This document shows positions 32,248-40,268 of a stretch of 64,000 bases of DNA, in pieces (position 1 is the stretch's first letter; every line of letters begins with the position of its first letter). The notes under the pieces were generated by a model. It saw only the letters and a program-made list of their open reading frames with translations. It ran no database searches and had not been told where the DNA came from. The position numbers were made by a program, and so were the translations under genes. The stretch is taken from NCBI RefSeq assembly GCF_026810505.1, contig NZ_CP101750.1:463448-527447 (forward strand), written 5' to 3'. The DNA is from Streptomyces sp. Je 1-369. GTDB lineage: Bacteria > Actinomycetota > Actinomycetes > Streptomycetales > Streptomycetaceae.

Positions 32248-33135
32248 ATGCGTATGCCCAGACCGCAGCGCACAGTGGCGGCCCTCGCCGCCGTCACGGG
32301 AATCGCCGCCCTCGGCCTCGGCGCCGGACCGGCCGCCGCCGCACCCGCCACCAGTGACCCGCTGCGCTACGTCGCCCTCGGCGACAGCTACAGCGCCGGG
32401 TCGGGCGTGCTGCCCCTCGACCCCAAGGCCCCGCTCCTGTGCGCCCGCACCTCGCTGAACTACCCGCACCTGCTCGCCGCCTCCCTCGGCGCCCACCTCA
32501 CCGACGTGACCTGCGGCGGCGCGCAGACCAAGCACTTCACCACGTCCCAGTACCCGGGCGTCGCCCCGCAGTTCGACGCGCTGAAGAGCGACACGGAGCT
32601 GGTGACGCTCACCATCGGCGGCAACGACAACAGCACCTTCATCAACGCGATCCTCGCCTGCGGCAGCGCGGGCATCCTCTCGGGCGGCAAGGGCAGCCCC
32701 TGCAAGGACCTCCACGGCGACAAGTTCAAGGACCAGATCGACGCGACGACCTACCCGGCGATCAAGAACTCGCTGAACCAGATCAGGGCGAAGTCACCGA
32801 AGGCGAAGGTCGCGATCCTCGGCTACCCGTGGATCACCCCCGCGAAGGCCGTACCGGGCTGCTTCGCCAAGATGCCCCTGGCCGACGGCGACGTGCCCTA
32901 CCTGCGCGATCTCCAGGCGCACTTGAACGGCGCCGCGCAGCGGGCCGCGGCGGAGACCGGCACGGCGTACGTCGACATGGCCGCCGTGTCCGAGGCGCAC
33001 GACGCGTGCCGGCCGGCGGGGCAGCGGTGGATCGAGCCGGTGCTCTTCGGCACGAACTTCGTTCCCGTGCACCCCAACGCCCTCGGCGAGGCCGGCATGG
33101 CGAAGCAGACGGCGGCGGCCCTGAAGCTGTCCTGA
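32248..33135 (+). CDS. Secreted SGNH/GDSL esterase-lipase
   Basis: A 295-aa secreted hydrolase. The signal peptide runs to about AAAAPA. Block I is VALGDSYSAGSG (serine nucleophile), block III LTIGGNDNSTF (oxyanion glycine and asparagine), and the C-terminal PVHPNALGEAGM gives the catalytic histidine (D-x-x-H replaced by V-H-P as in Streptomyces SGNH lipases). Three cysteine pairs are likely (CARTS..TCGG, ACGS..PCKD, GCFA..ACRP). It resembles the characterised Streptomyces extracellular lipases of this fold. CGGAGGATC before the ATG. It would act on lipid or ester substrates outside the cell. Confidence 0.92.
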   Translation: MRMPRPQRTVAALAAVTGIAALGLGAGPAAAAPATSDPLRYVALGDSYSAGSGVLPLDPKAPLLCARTSLNYPHLLAASLGAHLTDVTCGGAQTKHFTTSQYPGVAPQFDALKSDTELVTLTIGGNDNSTFINAILACGSAGILSGGKGSPCKDLHGDKFKDQIDATTYPAIKNSLNQIRAKSPKAKVAILGYPWITPAKAVPGCFAKMPLADGDVPYLRDLQAHLNGAAQRAAAETGTAYVDMAAVSEAHDACRPAGQRWIEPVLFGTNFVPVHPNALGEAGMAKQTAAALKLS

Positions 33136-33154
33136 CCTCTGCGATCATGGTCGG

Positions 33155-34012
33155 GTGAACGGGACAAAGTGGCGTACCAGCAAGAATCGCATCCTACGAG
33201 CCGGGACGGGCGGCACGCTGCTGCTCGCGCTGCTCGTCGGATGCTCGACCGCCGGATCCGGCACATCCGCCGGATCCGGCAAGGACGACGTGCGGCAGCC
33301 GCCCGTGAACGCGACCTTCGACTACCAGCTGGGCGGCCCGTACAAGCCGCCGTCGAAGGTCCGCGCCGTCTCACGCGACCGCACCGCCGACCCGGCCCCT
33401 GACCTCTACAACATCTGCTACGTCAACGCCTTCCAGGCCCAGCCCGGCAAGAAGGCGGCGCGCTGGTGGGAGCGCGAGCACGGCGATCTCGTCCTCCGCG
33501 ACAAGAAGGGTCGGACGGTCGTCGACGAGGACTGGCAGGAGCCGCTCCTCGACATCTCCACCCCCAAGAAGCGCGAGGCGCTCGCCGAGATCGTCGGGGA
33601 GTGGATCGACGGCTGCGCGGAGGCGGGCTTCGACGCGGTGGAGCCCGACAACCTCGACTCCTACGAACGCTCCGACGGCCTGCTCACCACCGATGACGCG
33701 GCGGCCTTCGCCGAGCTCCTCGCCCGCCGCGCACACGACCAGGGCCTGGCCATCGCGCAGAAGAACACCACCGACCTGCTGGACCGGCGCGAGCGGATCG
33801 GCTTCGACTTCGCGGTGACCGAGGAGTGCGCCCACTACAAGGAGTGCCCCGACTTCACGTCCGCGTACGACGGGAAGGTCTTCGACATCGAGTACGTGAC
33901 GAAGGACTTCGACGCCGCCTGCCGCACCTGGGGCAAGAAGCTGTCCGTCACCCTGCGCGACCGTGACGTCCGCCCGGCGGGCGAGGACGGATACGTGTAC
34001 CGGCATTGCTGA
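33155..34012 (+). CDS. Lipoprotein, endo alpha-1,4 polygalactosaminidase family (GH114)
   Basis: A 285-aa lipoprotein starting GTG with lipobox LLVGC (lipidated cysteine near residue 30). The domain matches GH114: FDYQLGGPYKPP, NICYVNAFQAQPGK, EPLLDISTPKKREALAEIV, CAEAGFDAVEPDNLDSYERS, AIAQKNTTDLLD and EEC..YKECPDF. The acidic residues in DAVEPDNLDS are the probable catalytic ones. GH114 and relatives cut galactosamine-containing polymers such as fungal or bacterial exopolysaccharides. It begins only 19 bases after the SGNH gene, so the two are probably co-expressed secreted hydrolases. Confidence 0.82.
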   Translation: MNGTKWRTSKNRILRAGTGGTLLLALLVGCSTAGSGTSAGSGKDDVRQPPVNATFDYQLGGPYKPPSKVRAVSRDRTADPAPDLYNICYVNAFQAQPGKKAARWWEREHGDLVLRDKKGRTVVDEDWQEPLLDISTPKKREALAEIVGEWIDGCAEAGFDAVEPDNLDSYERSDGLLTTDDAAAFAELLARRAHDQGLAIAQKNTTDLLDRRERIGFDFAVTEECAHYKECPDFTSAYDGKVFDIEYVTKDFDAACRTWGKKLSVTLRDRDVRPAGEDGYVYRHC

Positions 34013-34205
34013 GGAGCCGGGCCGGCGGTGAGAATGGCCCGAGTGCCGGGTGGTCATCCCGGCGAAGTGACGGAGGCGTTGCTCGTGGACACCGCGTACC
34101 AGCGGTGCGCCCGACCCTGCCCGCCCGATGCCGACCACTTCGCGCCGCCCACCGGCCGGCCCGCTCGGTCCGCGATGGGCGCTTCCCGCATGGGAGACCA
34201 CCGTA

Positions 34206-35036
34206 GTGACCGAAGGCACCTCCTCCGGCCCGCCCTTGTCCGAAGCCCGTCCTCCTGTGCGGCTCACGCTCGTGTTGTCCGCGCACCACCTGCTCGTCTC
34301 CCTGGGCCTGTACACCGTGCTGCCGGTCCTGGCACTGGTGCTGAGCCGCACGGCGACCGGCGGGGTCGGGCATCCTGCTGATCAGCCGCCGCCTGTCGGG
34401 CAGGCGGTATCGGCCGACGATGATCGCGATCAACATCGCGGCCTCGGTGGGGCCCTTCCTGGCCATGGCCACCTATCACGGAGGCGACGCGCGACCGCTG
34501 TCACCTTTCTGTACGCCCAGCTCGCCTCTTCCCTGGTTCTGCTGTTCGCCGAGGAGATGGCGTCCGCGTCACTGCGGGCGGCACTGTTCGCCGCCCCCGC
34601 GGTGGGCATCGTGGTGTTGCAGTCCCCCGCCACCGCGGTGATGACGCGACTGATGCGCCGGGGCGTGCCGTCGTACGTCTTCGTGGGCGTGGCGGCGTGG
34701 GGCTTCGGCGGCGCGATGCTGGTGCTCGGTTCCGGCCTGGCCGCCGGGCCCGCCCTCGTCGTGGCCGTCGCCCTGTTCACGCTCGCCGAACCGTTCTTCC
34801 ACGCCACCGTCAGTACCGCCTTCGCCGGGCTCGCGGTCGGGTCCCGCCTGGAGGTTTTCCACCTCCGGCAGATCTGCTGGACCGGCGGCGAGGCGCTGGG
34901 CGCGCTGTGCGGCGGGACGTTGTTCGTGCTGCTGCACCGTGCCGGTCACGGGCGCCTCTACTGGCTCGCTCTCGGCATCGGCTCGGTGATCACCGTCACG
35001 CCGCTCGTCCGTGACGGGTTCGCGGGGCAGCGCATA
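34206..35036 (+). pseudogene. Broken MFS transporter gene
   Basis: A GTG with GGGAG upstream begins an MFS-like protein (RLTLVLSAHHLLVSLGLYTV, then LPVLALVLSRTA). The reading frame is then lost around 34360. The next helix (RPTMIAINIAASVGPFLAMA) continues in another frame to about 34490, and VTFLYAQLASSLVLLFAEEM onward returns to the first frame. Later helices (SYVFVGVAAWGFGGAMLVLG, LYWLALGIGSVITVTPLVRD) are present. Total length is about 277 codons instead of about 400, so there are at least two frameshifts plus missing sequence. There is no stop before the next gene, which happens to lie in the same frame. Confidence 0.65.
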
Positions 35037-35077
35037 GCGTGCTGTATCCGGAGGACCCGCCCTTCGCGGAGCTCCCC

Positions 35078-35102
35078 CTCGATCTCGATCTCGACCTCGA
35101 CC
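35078..35102 (+). repeat. CTCGA(T/C) hexamer repeat
   Basis: Four copies of the 6-base unit CTCGAT/CTCGAC in a row lie just before the dienelactone hydrolase start. Slippage here may have contributed to the decay of the upstream transporter gene. Confidence 0.6.
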
Positions 35103-35126
35103 TGTACCACCACCGGAAGGAAAGCC

Positions 35127-35876
35127 GTGCCCACCCAGACACTGCAGATACCCACCGCGGACGGCCCGGCCGACGCCTTCGTCGCCTTTCCCGAGGGCGG
35201 CGAACGGCATCCCGGCGTGCTCATGTACCCGGACGCGTTCGGTCTGCGGCCGGAGCTGGAGAAGAAGGCCGTCGAGCTCGCCGGACACGGGTACCACGTG
35301 CTCGTCCCCAACCTCTACTACCGGCACGGCCCCGCGCCGGTGCTCGAACTCCCCGAGCACATCGGGGAGGAGGAGCGGCCCGCGGTCTTCGCCGAGGCGA
35401 TGCCCCTGGTCAAGGCGCACACCACCGAGCGGATCCTGCGCGACGCGGAGGCCTACCTCACGTTCCTCACCGGGCGGCCCGAGGTCGGCGCGGGACCGGT
35501 CGCCGCCGTCGGCTACTGCCTGGGCGCCTCCCTGGCGATGCGCACCGCCACCGCCCACCCCGACCTGGTCGCCGCCGTCGCCGGATTCCACCCCGGCTTC
35601 CTGGTCACCGACGCGCCGGACAGCCCGCACCGCCTCGTCCACGACCTCACCGCCGAGGTCCACCTCGGCCTCGCCGAAGGAGACCTGACGCCCGAGGCGA
35701 TCGACGAGCTCGGCAAGGCCTTCGACGCGGCCGGTGTCACCCACACCATCGAGACCTACGCGGGCACCGCCCACGGCTTCACGATGGCCGACACGGACGC
35801 CTTCGACGCCGCGGGTCTGCGACGCCACTGGGAACGGTTGCTGCCGCTGCTCGACCGCACTCTCAGGAAGGTCTGA
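35127..35876 (+). CDS. Dienelactone hydrolase family protein
   Basis: A 249-aa alpha/beta hydrolase. The nucleophile elbow GYCLGASLAM carries cysteine, as in true dienelactone hydrolases. Other triad features are the aspartate region near LAEGDLTPEAI and the histidine in GTAHGFTM. FVAFPEGGERHPGVLMYPDA and FGLRPELEKKAVELAGHGYH are family N-terminal blocks. GGAAGGAAA precedes the GTG at 35127. In-frame coding continues upstream only because the decayed MFS gene lacks a stop. It may open lactone or ester bonds in catabolism; the substrate is unknown. Confidence 0.88.
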   Translation: MPTQTLQIPTADGPADAFVAFPEGGERHPGVLMYPDAFGLRPELEKKAVELAGHGYHVLVPNLYYRHGPAPVLELPEHIGEEERPAVFAEAMPLVKAHTTERILRDAEAYLTFLTGRPEVGAGPVAAVGYCLGASLAMRTATAHPDLVAAVAGFHPGFLVTDAPDSPHRLVHDLTAEVHLGLAEGDLTPEAIDELGKAFDAAGVTHTIETYAGTAHGFTMADTDAFDAAGLRRHWERLLPLLDRTLRKV

Positions 35877-35897
35877 GCCCCACCCGCCAGGGGGACA

Positions 35898-36797
35898 TCA
35901 GACCTCGTCCGCCGCGGTCGCCGGTCTCGCCACCAGCGCCGCCAACTCCTCGGCCGTCCGCGGCCCTTCGCCCATGCCGGTCGGCAGGCCGTGGGCGCGC
36001 AGCAGTTCGCCGACCGCGATGCCCCACGGCAGGTGCAGCCCGGCCTGCGCGAGGAGGTCGCGGCGCCCCAGCATCTCCGCCGCCGGTCCTGTCCGTACGC
36101 CGGAGGGAGTGAGCAGCGCCGCGTCGTCGGCCCAGCGCAGGGCCAGGTCCACGTCGTGGGTCGCCATGACGACGGTCGTGCCCGCGTCCAGCAGTCCTTG
36201 CAGGGTGTCGAGGAGGCGCTCCTGGCCGTCGGGGTCGAGTCCGGCGGTCGGCTCGTCGAGGATGAGGACGCGGGGGCGCATCGCGACGGCTCCGGCGATC
36301 GCGGTCCGCTTCCGCTGCCCGTAGGAGAGCAGGTGGGTGGGCCGGTCGGCGAGCGGGGTGATGTCGAGGGCGGCGAGCGCCTCGGCCACCCGTGCCCGGA
36401 CTTCCGGGTCGGGCAGGCCGAGGTTGAGCGGGCCGAACGACACGTCCTGCTCGACCGATGCGGCGAACAGCTGGTCGTCGGGGTCCTGGACGACCAGCTG
36501 CACGGTGGTGCGCAGCCGGGTCAGGCCCTTGCGGTCGTACGTGACCGGGGTCCCCGCGAGGGTCAGGCTCCCCTCGGCGGGGCGCAGTCCGCCGCTGAGC
36601 AGGCGCATGAGGGTGGTCTTGCCGCTGCCGTTGCGCCCGAGCAGGGCGAGCGCGCGCCCGTCGACGACGTCGAAGTCCAGGCCGCTGAGGACGGTGGGCC
36701 CGTCCTCGTACGCGTACGCCGCCGCGTGGAGGGCGACCACGGACGCGTGCGGTCCTGCGGGAGCGTCCGGCTCGCGAAGAGCCCTCGGCTCGCTCAT
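35898..36797 (-). CDS. cbiO: Cobalt ECF transporter ATPase CbiO
   Basis: A 299-aa ATP-binding subunit: Walker A LLGRNGSGKTTLMRLL, Q-loop VQDPDDQLFAASV, signature LSYGQRKRTAIAGA, Walker B RVLILDEPTAGLDP and H-loop ATHD. The Q-D-P-D-D-Q-L motif is typical of CbiO/EcfA proteins. It energises the CbiMNQO importer. Last gene of the riboswitch-controlled operon; its ATG overlaps the cbiQ stop by four bases. The C-terminal 60 residues after the H-loop are a regulatory extension. Confidence 0.93.
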   Translation of the reverse strand: MSEPRALREPDAPAGPHASVVALHAAAYAYEDGPTVLSGLDFDVVDGRALALLGRNGSGKTTLMRLLSGGLRPAEGSLTLAGTPVTYDRKGLTRLRTTVQLVVQDPDDQLFAASVEQDVSFGPLNLGLPDPEVRARVAEALAALDITPLADRPTHLLSYGQRKRTAIAGAVAMRPRVLILDEPTAGLDPDGQERLLDTLQGLLDAGTTVVMATHDVDLALRWADDAALLTPSGVRTGPAAEMLGRRDLLAQAGLHLPWGIAVGELLRAHGLPTGMGEGPRTAEELAALVARPATAADEV

Positions 36798-37543
36798 GGG
36801 AGGAACCTTTCCAGTACGAGGGTGAGGGCCACCAGGCCCACGAGAAGTGCCGCGCCCGCGGCGATGAAGGGGCGCGAGACGCGGGCCTCGGGCACGAGTA
36901 CGCGCAGGGTGCCGTCGTAGCCGCGCCCGGCGAGGCCTGCTTGCAAGCGGCTCGCCCGGTCGAAGGCGCGTACGAACGCGGTGGCGCCGAGACCGGCGAG
37001 GGAGCGCCAGGTGGCGGCGCGGGTGGTGTGGCCGAGGCGCGCGGCCTGCGCCTGCCGGATGCGGCTCATGGAGTCCAGGAGCAGGAAGCTCATCCGGTAC
37101 GTGACGAGTGCCACGTCCACGACCGGCGCGGGCACGCCCGCCTTCACCAGGCGCGGGAGCAGGTCCGACATCGGGGTGGTGAAGGCGAAGAGCAGCACGC
37201 CGAGCGAGGCGGCTGAGGTCCGCAGGAGCAGTCCGCCGGCGCGCGCCGGACCGCCCTCCGCGAACGTCACGAACCCGTCGGGGCCGCCCACTTGGACGAG
37301 CAGGGTGAGGGCGCCGGTGACGCAGAAGCCGAGTGGCACGCGGTAGGCGCGCCACAGTTTGCGGGGCGGCACACCCGCGGGGCCGAGCAGCAGGACGAGC
37401 GCGGCGGCCAGGACCAGGGCGGCGCCCGGCCAGGGCGGCAGCGAGATGGCGAGGACGGTGAGGCCGAGTCCGAGCACGGCCTTGTCCACGGGGTGCCGGC
37501 GGCGCCAGCGACTGCTGTGCGCCGCCGCGTCGATGGGCAGCAC
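36794..37543 (-). CDS. cbiQ: Cobalt ECF transporter T component CbiQ
   Basis: A 249-aa membrane protein with the EcfT/CbiQ coupling motifs: FTTPMSDLLPRLVKAGVPAP, LVTYRMSFLLLDSMSRIRQA (the ATPase-contacting helix) and the A-R-G basic loop SRLQAGLAGRGYDG. Five or more helices. It couples ATP hydrolysis by CbiO to the substrate component CbiM. It starts six bases after cbiN. Confidence 0.9.
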   Translation of the reverse strand: MLPIDAAAHSSRWRRRHPVDKAVLGLGLTVLAISLPPWPGAALVLAAALVLLLGPAGVPPRKLWRAYRVPLGFCVTGALTLLVQVGGPDGFVTFAEGGPARAGGLLLRTSAASLGVLLFAFTTPMSDLLPRLVKAGVPAPVVDVALVTYRMSFLLLDSMSRIRQAQAARLGHTTRAATWRSLAGLGATAFVRAFDRASRLQAGLAGRGYDGTLRVLVPEARVSRPFIAAGAALLVGLVALTLVLERFLP

Positions 37544-37549
37544 GCCGGA

Positions 37550-37969
37550 TCAGACCTGCTCGGTCTCGGCCCGGCTTCTGTCCGCGTCGGCCGGATCCCC
37601 GGCGGGCTCGGCCCGGCGCTCCGTGCGCGCCTGCTCCGCGCGTGCCTGCTCCGCGCCCTGCTCAATGCCCAGCTCCGCGCCCTGCTTGCGGCCCTTGCGG
37701 AGCCCGAAGTAGTAGGCGAGGACTCCCGCGCCGAGGGCCGCCTGGAGGGCGAAGAGCGCCGACTCGACCTCGCCGGACGGGGGCTCGTACAGCGGCGAGA
37801 ACCACGGCTCGTAGTCCGGCTCGATCTCGGTGATCGCCGTCTCGGCCTGGGCGTCGGCCCCGGCGAACGGCTCCTCCTCGTCGTCGCCGAGCCCGAGCGC
37901 GATGGGCAGCACGGCGAGTGCGGCCACGATGAGGAGCAGCAGGGTGTTGATCTTCGCGTTACGGCTCAT
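37550..37969 (-). CDS. cbiN: Cobalt transporter small subunit CbiN
   Basis: A 139-aa protein with an N-terminal helix (LLLLIVAALAVLPIALG), an acidic extracellular loop and the family block WFSPLYEPPSGEVESALFAL before the second helix (ALGAGVLAYYFGLRKGRKQG). The C-terminal 45 residues are a charged EQGAEQARAEQARTERRAE extension, longer than in enterobacterial CbiN. CbiN assists metal loading of CbiM. Its start overlaps the cbiM stop by one base (TGATG). Confidence 0.9.
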   Translation of the reverse strand: MSRNAKINTLLLLIVAALAVLPIALGLGDDEEEPFAGADAQAETAITEIEPDYEPWFSPLYEPPSGEVESALFALQAALGAGVLAYYFGLRKGRKQGAELGIEQGAEQARAEQARTERRAEPAGDPADADRSRAETEQV

Positions 37970-38688
37970 CAGGCGCTGGCCCCCGTCTGCGTCTCGGTCG
38001 ACTTGGTCGTCTCGGTCGGCTGCTTGCGCTGCAAGAGCACGCCGAGGCGGGTGAGTTCGCCCTTGCTCGACTGCACGAGCAGCCGCATCACCAGGACGGT
38101 GAGCAGGCCCTCGCTGACCGCGAGCGGGATCTGCGTGACGGCGAAGATGCCGCCGAACTTGCCCAGGGCGCCCAGGAAGCCGCTGCTGGGGTCGGGGAAC
38201 GCCAGGGCCAGCTGGACGCTGGTGACGCAGTACGTGGACAGGTCGGCGACGAACGCGCCGAAGAACACGGCGACCATGAGCGGCACGTCGTACCGCTTCA
38301 GGAGCCGGTAGACGGCGTAGCCCGCCCAGGGCCCGACGATCGCCATGGAGAAGACGTTGGCGCCCAGGGTGGTGAGCCCGCCGTGGGCGAGCAGCAGCGC
38401 CTGGAAGAGCAGGGTGATGGTTCCGAGCACCGTCATGATCGGCGGGCGGAACAGGATCGCCCCGAGCCCGGTCCCCGTCGGGTGCGAGCAACTGCCCGTC
38501 ACGGAGGGGATCTTCAGGGCGGAAAGGACAAAGGTGAAGGCCCCGGAGGCGCCGAGGAGCAGCGTGCTCTCCGGGTGTTCCTTGACTTCACGGGTCAGGG
38601 AGCGGACTCCGTGGACGACGAACGGCGCGGACGCTACGCCCCAGGCGATCGCGTGCGCCGGTGGGAGGAAACCCTCGGCTATGTGCAT
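37969..38688 (-). CDS. cbiM: Cobalt transporter substrate component CbiM
   Basis: A 239-aa membrane protein. The [21 protein letters not shown]-terminus supplies the metal-binding amino-terminal histidine motif of CbiM. Further blocks are [20 protein letters not shown] and [20 protein letters not shown]. It binds cobalt directly. The ATG at 38688 gives the canonical start; an in-frame TTG at 38727 just after the riboswitch would add 13 residues. First gene of the operon, directly downstream of the cobalamin riboswitch. Confidence 0.92.
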   Translation of the reverse strand: MHIAEGFLPPAHAIAWGVASAPFVVHGVRSLTREVKEHPESTLLLGASGAFTFVLSALKIPSVTGSCSHPTGTGLGAILFRPPIMTVLGTITLLFQALLLAHGGLTTLGANVFSMAIVGPWAGYAVYRLLKRYDVPLMVAVFFGAFVADLSTYCVTSVQLALAFPDPSSGFLGALGKFGGIFAVTQIPLAVSEGLLTVLVMRLLVQSSKGELTRLGVLLQRKQPTETTKSTETQTGASA

Positions 38689-38729
38689 GGCTCGGCAGAC
38701 CCTCTCCAGCACCTCGTGGATGGACAACG

Positions 38730-38890
38730 CGCCTTGGCCGGTCTCCTGGCTGACGGGTCGTACCGACCGGACTCCGCCTTCCCGGGTACGTGCGTACCCA
38801 GTGGCTGCCGCGAGGGCTGGAGCCGGACTTCCCGATCACAGTGGCGAGGGCCGCACCGGCATCACACCGGATTTCCCGTTCACCAAGGCG
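38730..38890 (-). promoter_or_regulatory. Cobalamin (B12) riboswitch controlling cbiMNQO
   Basis: On the minus strand the element opens with CGCCTTGG and closes with CCAAGGCG, which pair perfectly as P1 (38883-38890 with 38730-38737). Inside are conserved parts: GAACGGGAAATCCGGTG, GCCACTGTGATCGGGAAGTC, and the B12 box GTCAGCCAGGAGACCGG near the 3' end. B12 binding should lower cobalt-transporter expression. The 3' P1 strand contains AAGG next to a TTG codon, and the cbiM ATG is 42 bases downstream. Confidence 0.93.
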
Positions 38891-39169
38891 TGGTGACATT
38901 AGTGCGCATCAGACGTGCTGACAACTTGCGGGCGGGTCGCGGCGGTGGCACGCGCGAGCGCGCATACCACCGCGTACGCCCCTGTTCAGCGGCTGTGACG
39001 GGCCGGAGGAAGTGCCGGTGTACGCGTCCGGGGCGCCATTCGGTGCGGCGCCACGCGGTTCGGCCCCCGGAAAGAGTGACGGGGTGTCGGTGGATGGCCC
39101 AGGCGTGATTGGGCGTACCGGCGCGGGAGGTACGTGTGCGGCTGCCGCCCCGCCACGAATGGAGACGCC

Positions 39170-40165
39170 TTGAAGGCAGCATCGAGAGTCCGGGCCGACC
39201 GTCGCACTCGCATCGGCGCGACAGTGCTCGCGCTGGCCGCCACGGCCTCGCTCACCGTGGGAGCCCCCTCGTACGCGAGCGCCCACTCCCCCGAGGACAC
39301 CCCGGCCCCTCGGACCACCTCGCCCTTCACCGGGCAGTCGGCACCGCAGAACCCGGTGCTCGCCGTGAAGTTCGACAACGCGCGCCACGCCCGGCCACAC
39401 ACCGGTCTCGACCGGGCGGACCTCGTCTACGTGGAGAAGGTCGAGGGCGGCATGAGCCGCCTGATGGGCGTGTACTCCAGCAAACTTCCGAAGGCCGTCG
39501 GACCGGTGCGCAGTGCCCGCGAGTCGGACATCGAGCTCCTGCGCCAGTTCGGGCGTCCTGCCCTCGCGTACTCCGGGGTGCGCAGCGCCCTGCAGAAGGT
39601 GCTGCGGAACTCGCCGCTGCACGCACGCTCGCAGGGCCGGGTGCCCGGCGCGTACTTCCGGCACGGCGGGCGGCCCGCCCCGCACAACCTCTTCGTCCAC
39701 CCCGAGGCCCTGCTGCGTTCGGCTCCGCGGGCCGACCGCCCGGCCGACGTCGGCTTCCGCTTCGGCCCGGCTCCGGCGGGCGGCGCGCGCACCGCCGCGC
39801 GGACCGTCAGGTACGCCGCCGCGAGCCACACCTTCCGCTGGTCGCGGCGGCAGGGCCGCTGGCTCGCGTCCTTCGACGGCGCCCCGGCCCGCGGCACGTC
39901 GGGGCGGCAGCTCGGCGCCCGCACCATCGTGATCCAGTACGTGAACATGCGTCCGTCGCGCTTCAAGGACGTCAACGGCGCGGCGACGCCGTACATCGAG
40001 ACGGTCGGCCGCGGCAGGGCGACGGTGCTGCGCGACGGCAAGCGGTACGCGACGCGCTGGCAGCGTCCCACGGCCGACGGCGGCACCACGTTCACCCGGC
40101 CGAACGGCGAGCCGATGCCCTTCGCGCCCGGCCAGGTCTGGATGGTCTACGCGGACCGCCGCTGA
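39170..40165 (+). CDS. DUF3048 (YerB-like) secreted protein
   Basis: About 331 aa. A signal peptide (TRIGATVLALAATASLTVGA) is cleaved near SYASA. The DUF3048 N-terminal domain follows (PVLAVKFDNARHARPHTGLD, ADLVYVEKVEGGMSRLMGVY, GPVRSARESDIELLRQFGRP) and then the C-terminal domain (IVIQYVNMRPSRFKDVNGAA). TTG 39170 is preferred because TGGAGA lies six bases upstream and places the signal peptide at the N-terminus; GTG 39134 is an alternative. Function is unknown (cell-surface protein). It converges with the MMPL gene across a large hairpin. Confidence 0.88.
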   Translation: MKAASRVRADRRTRIGATVLALAATASLTVGAPSYASAHSPEDTPAPRTTSPFTGQSAPQNPVLAVKFDNARHARPHTGLDRADLVYVEKVEGGMSRLMGVYSSKLPKAVGPVRSARESDIELLRQFGRPALAYSGVRSALQKVLRNSPLHARSQGRVPGAYFRHGGRPAPHNLFVHPEALLRSAPRADRPADVGFRFGPAPAGGARTAARTVRYAAASHTFRWSRRQGRWLASFDGAPARGTSGRQLGARTIVIQYVNMRPSRFKDVNGAATPYIETVGRGRATVLRDGKRYATRWQRPTADGGTTFTRPNGEPMPFAPGQVWMVYADRR

Positions 40166-40195
40166 GCCCCTCCGCCACAACCTCCGGGAACGACC

Positions 40196-40250
40196 GAGCG
40201 GGCCGGTCGGGGCACTCCCCCACGTGTGGGGTGTCCCGGCCGGCCCGCTC
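40196..40250. terminator. Bidirectional terminator hairpin
   Basis: GAGCGGGCCGG (40196-40206) pairs with CCGGCCCGCTC (40240-40250); between them GGGGCACTCCCC and GTGGGGTGTCCC extend the stem around CACGTGTG. It separates two convergent genes and should stop both. Confidence 0.85.
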
Positions 40251-40268
40251 AGCGGGTGCCGCGGTGTG

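Noticed and set aside
34128..35876. A single 582-aa fusion of MFS and dienelactone hydrolase
   Set aside because: The MFS part loses frame twice, and the hydrolase has its own ribosome-binding site and GTG at 35127.
35039..36112. LDLDLDLDL-containing protein
   Set aside because: Frame overlaps the whole dienelactone hydrolase in a different phase and is arginine-rich; the repeat is a DNA hexamer tract.
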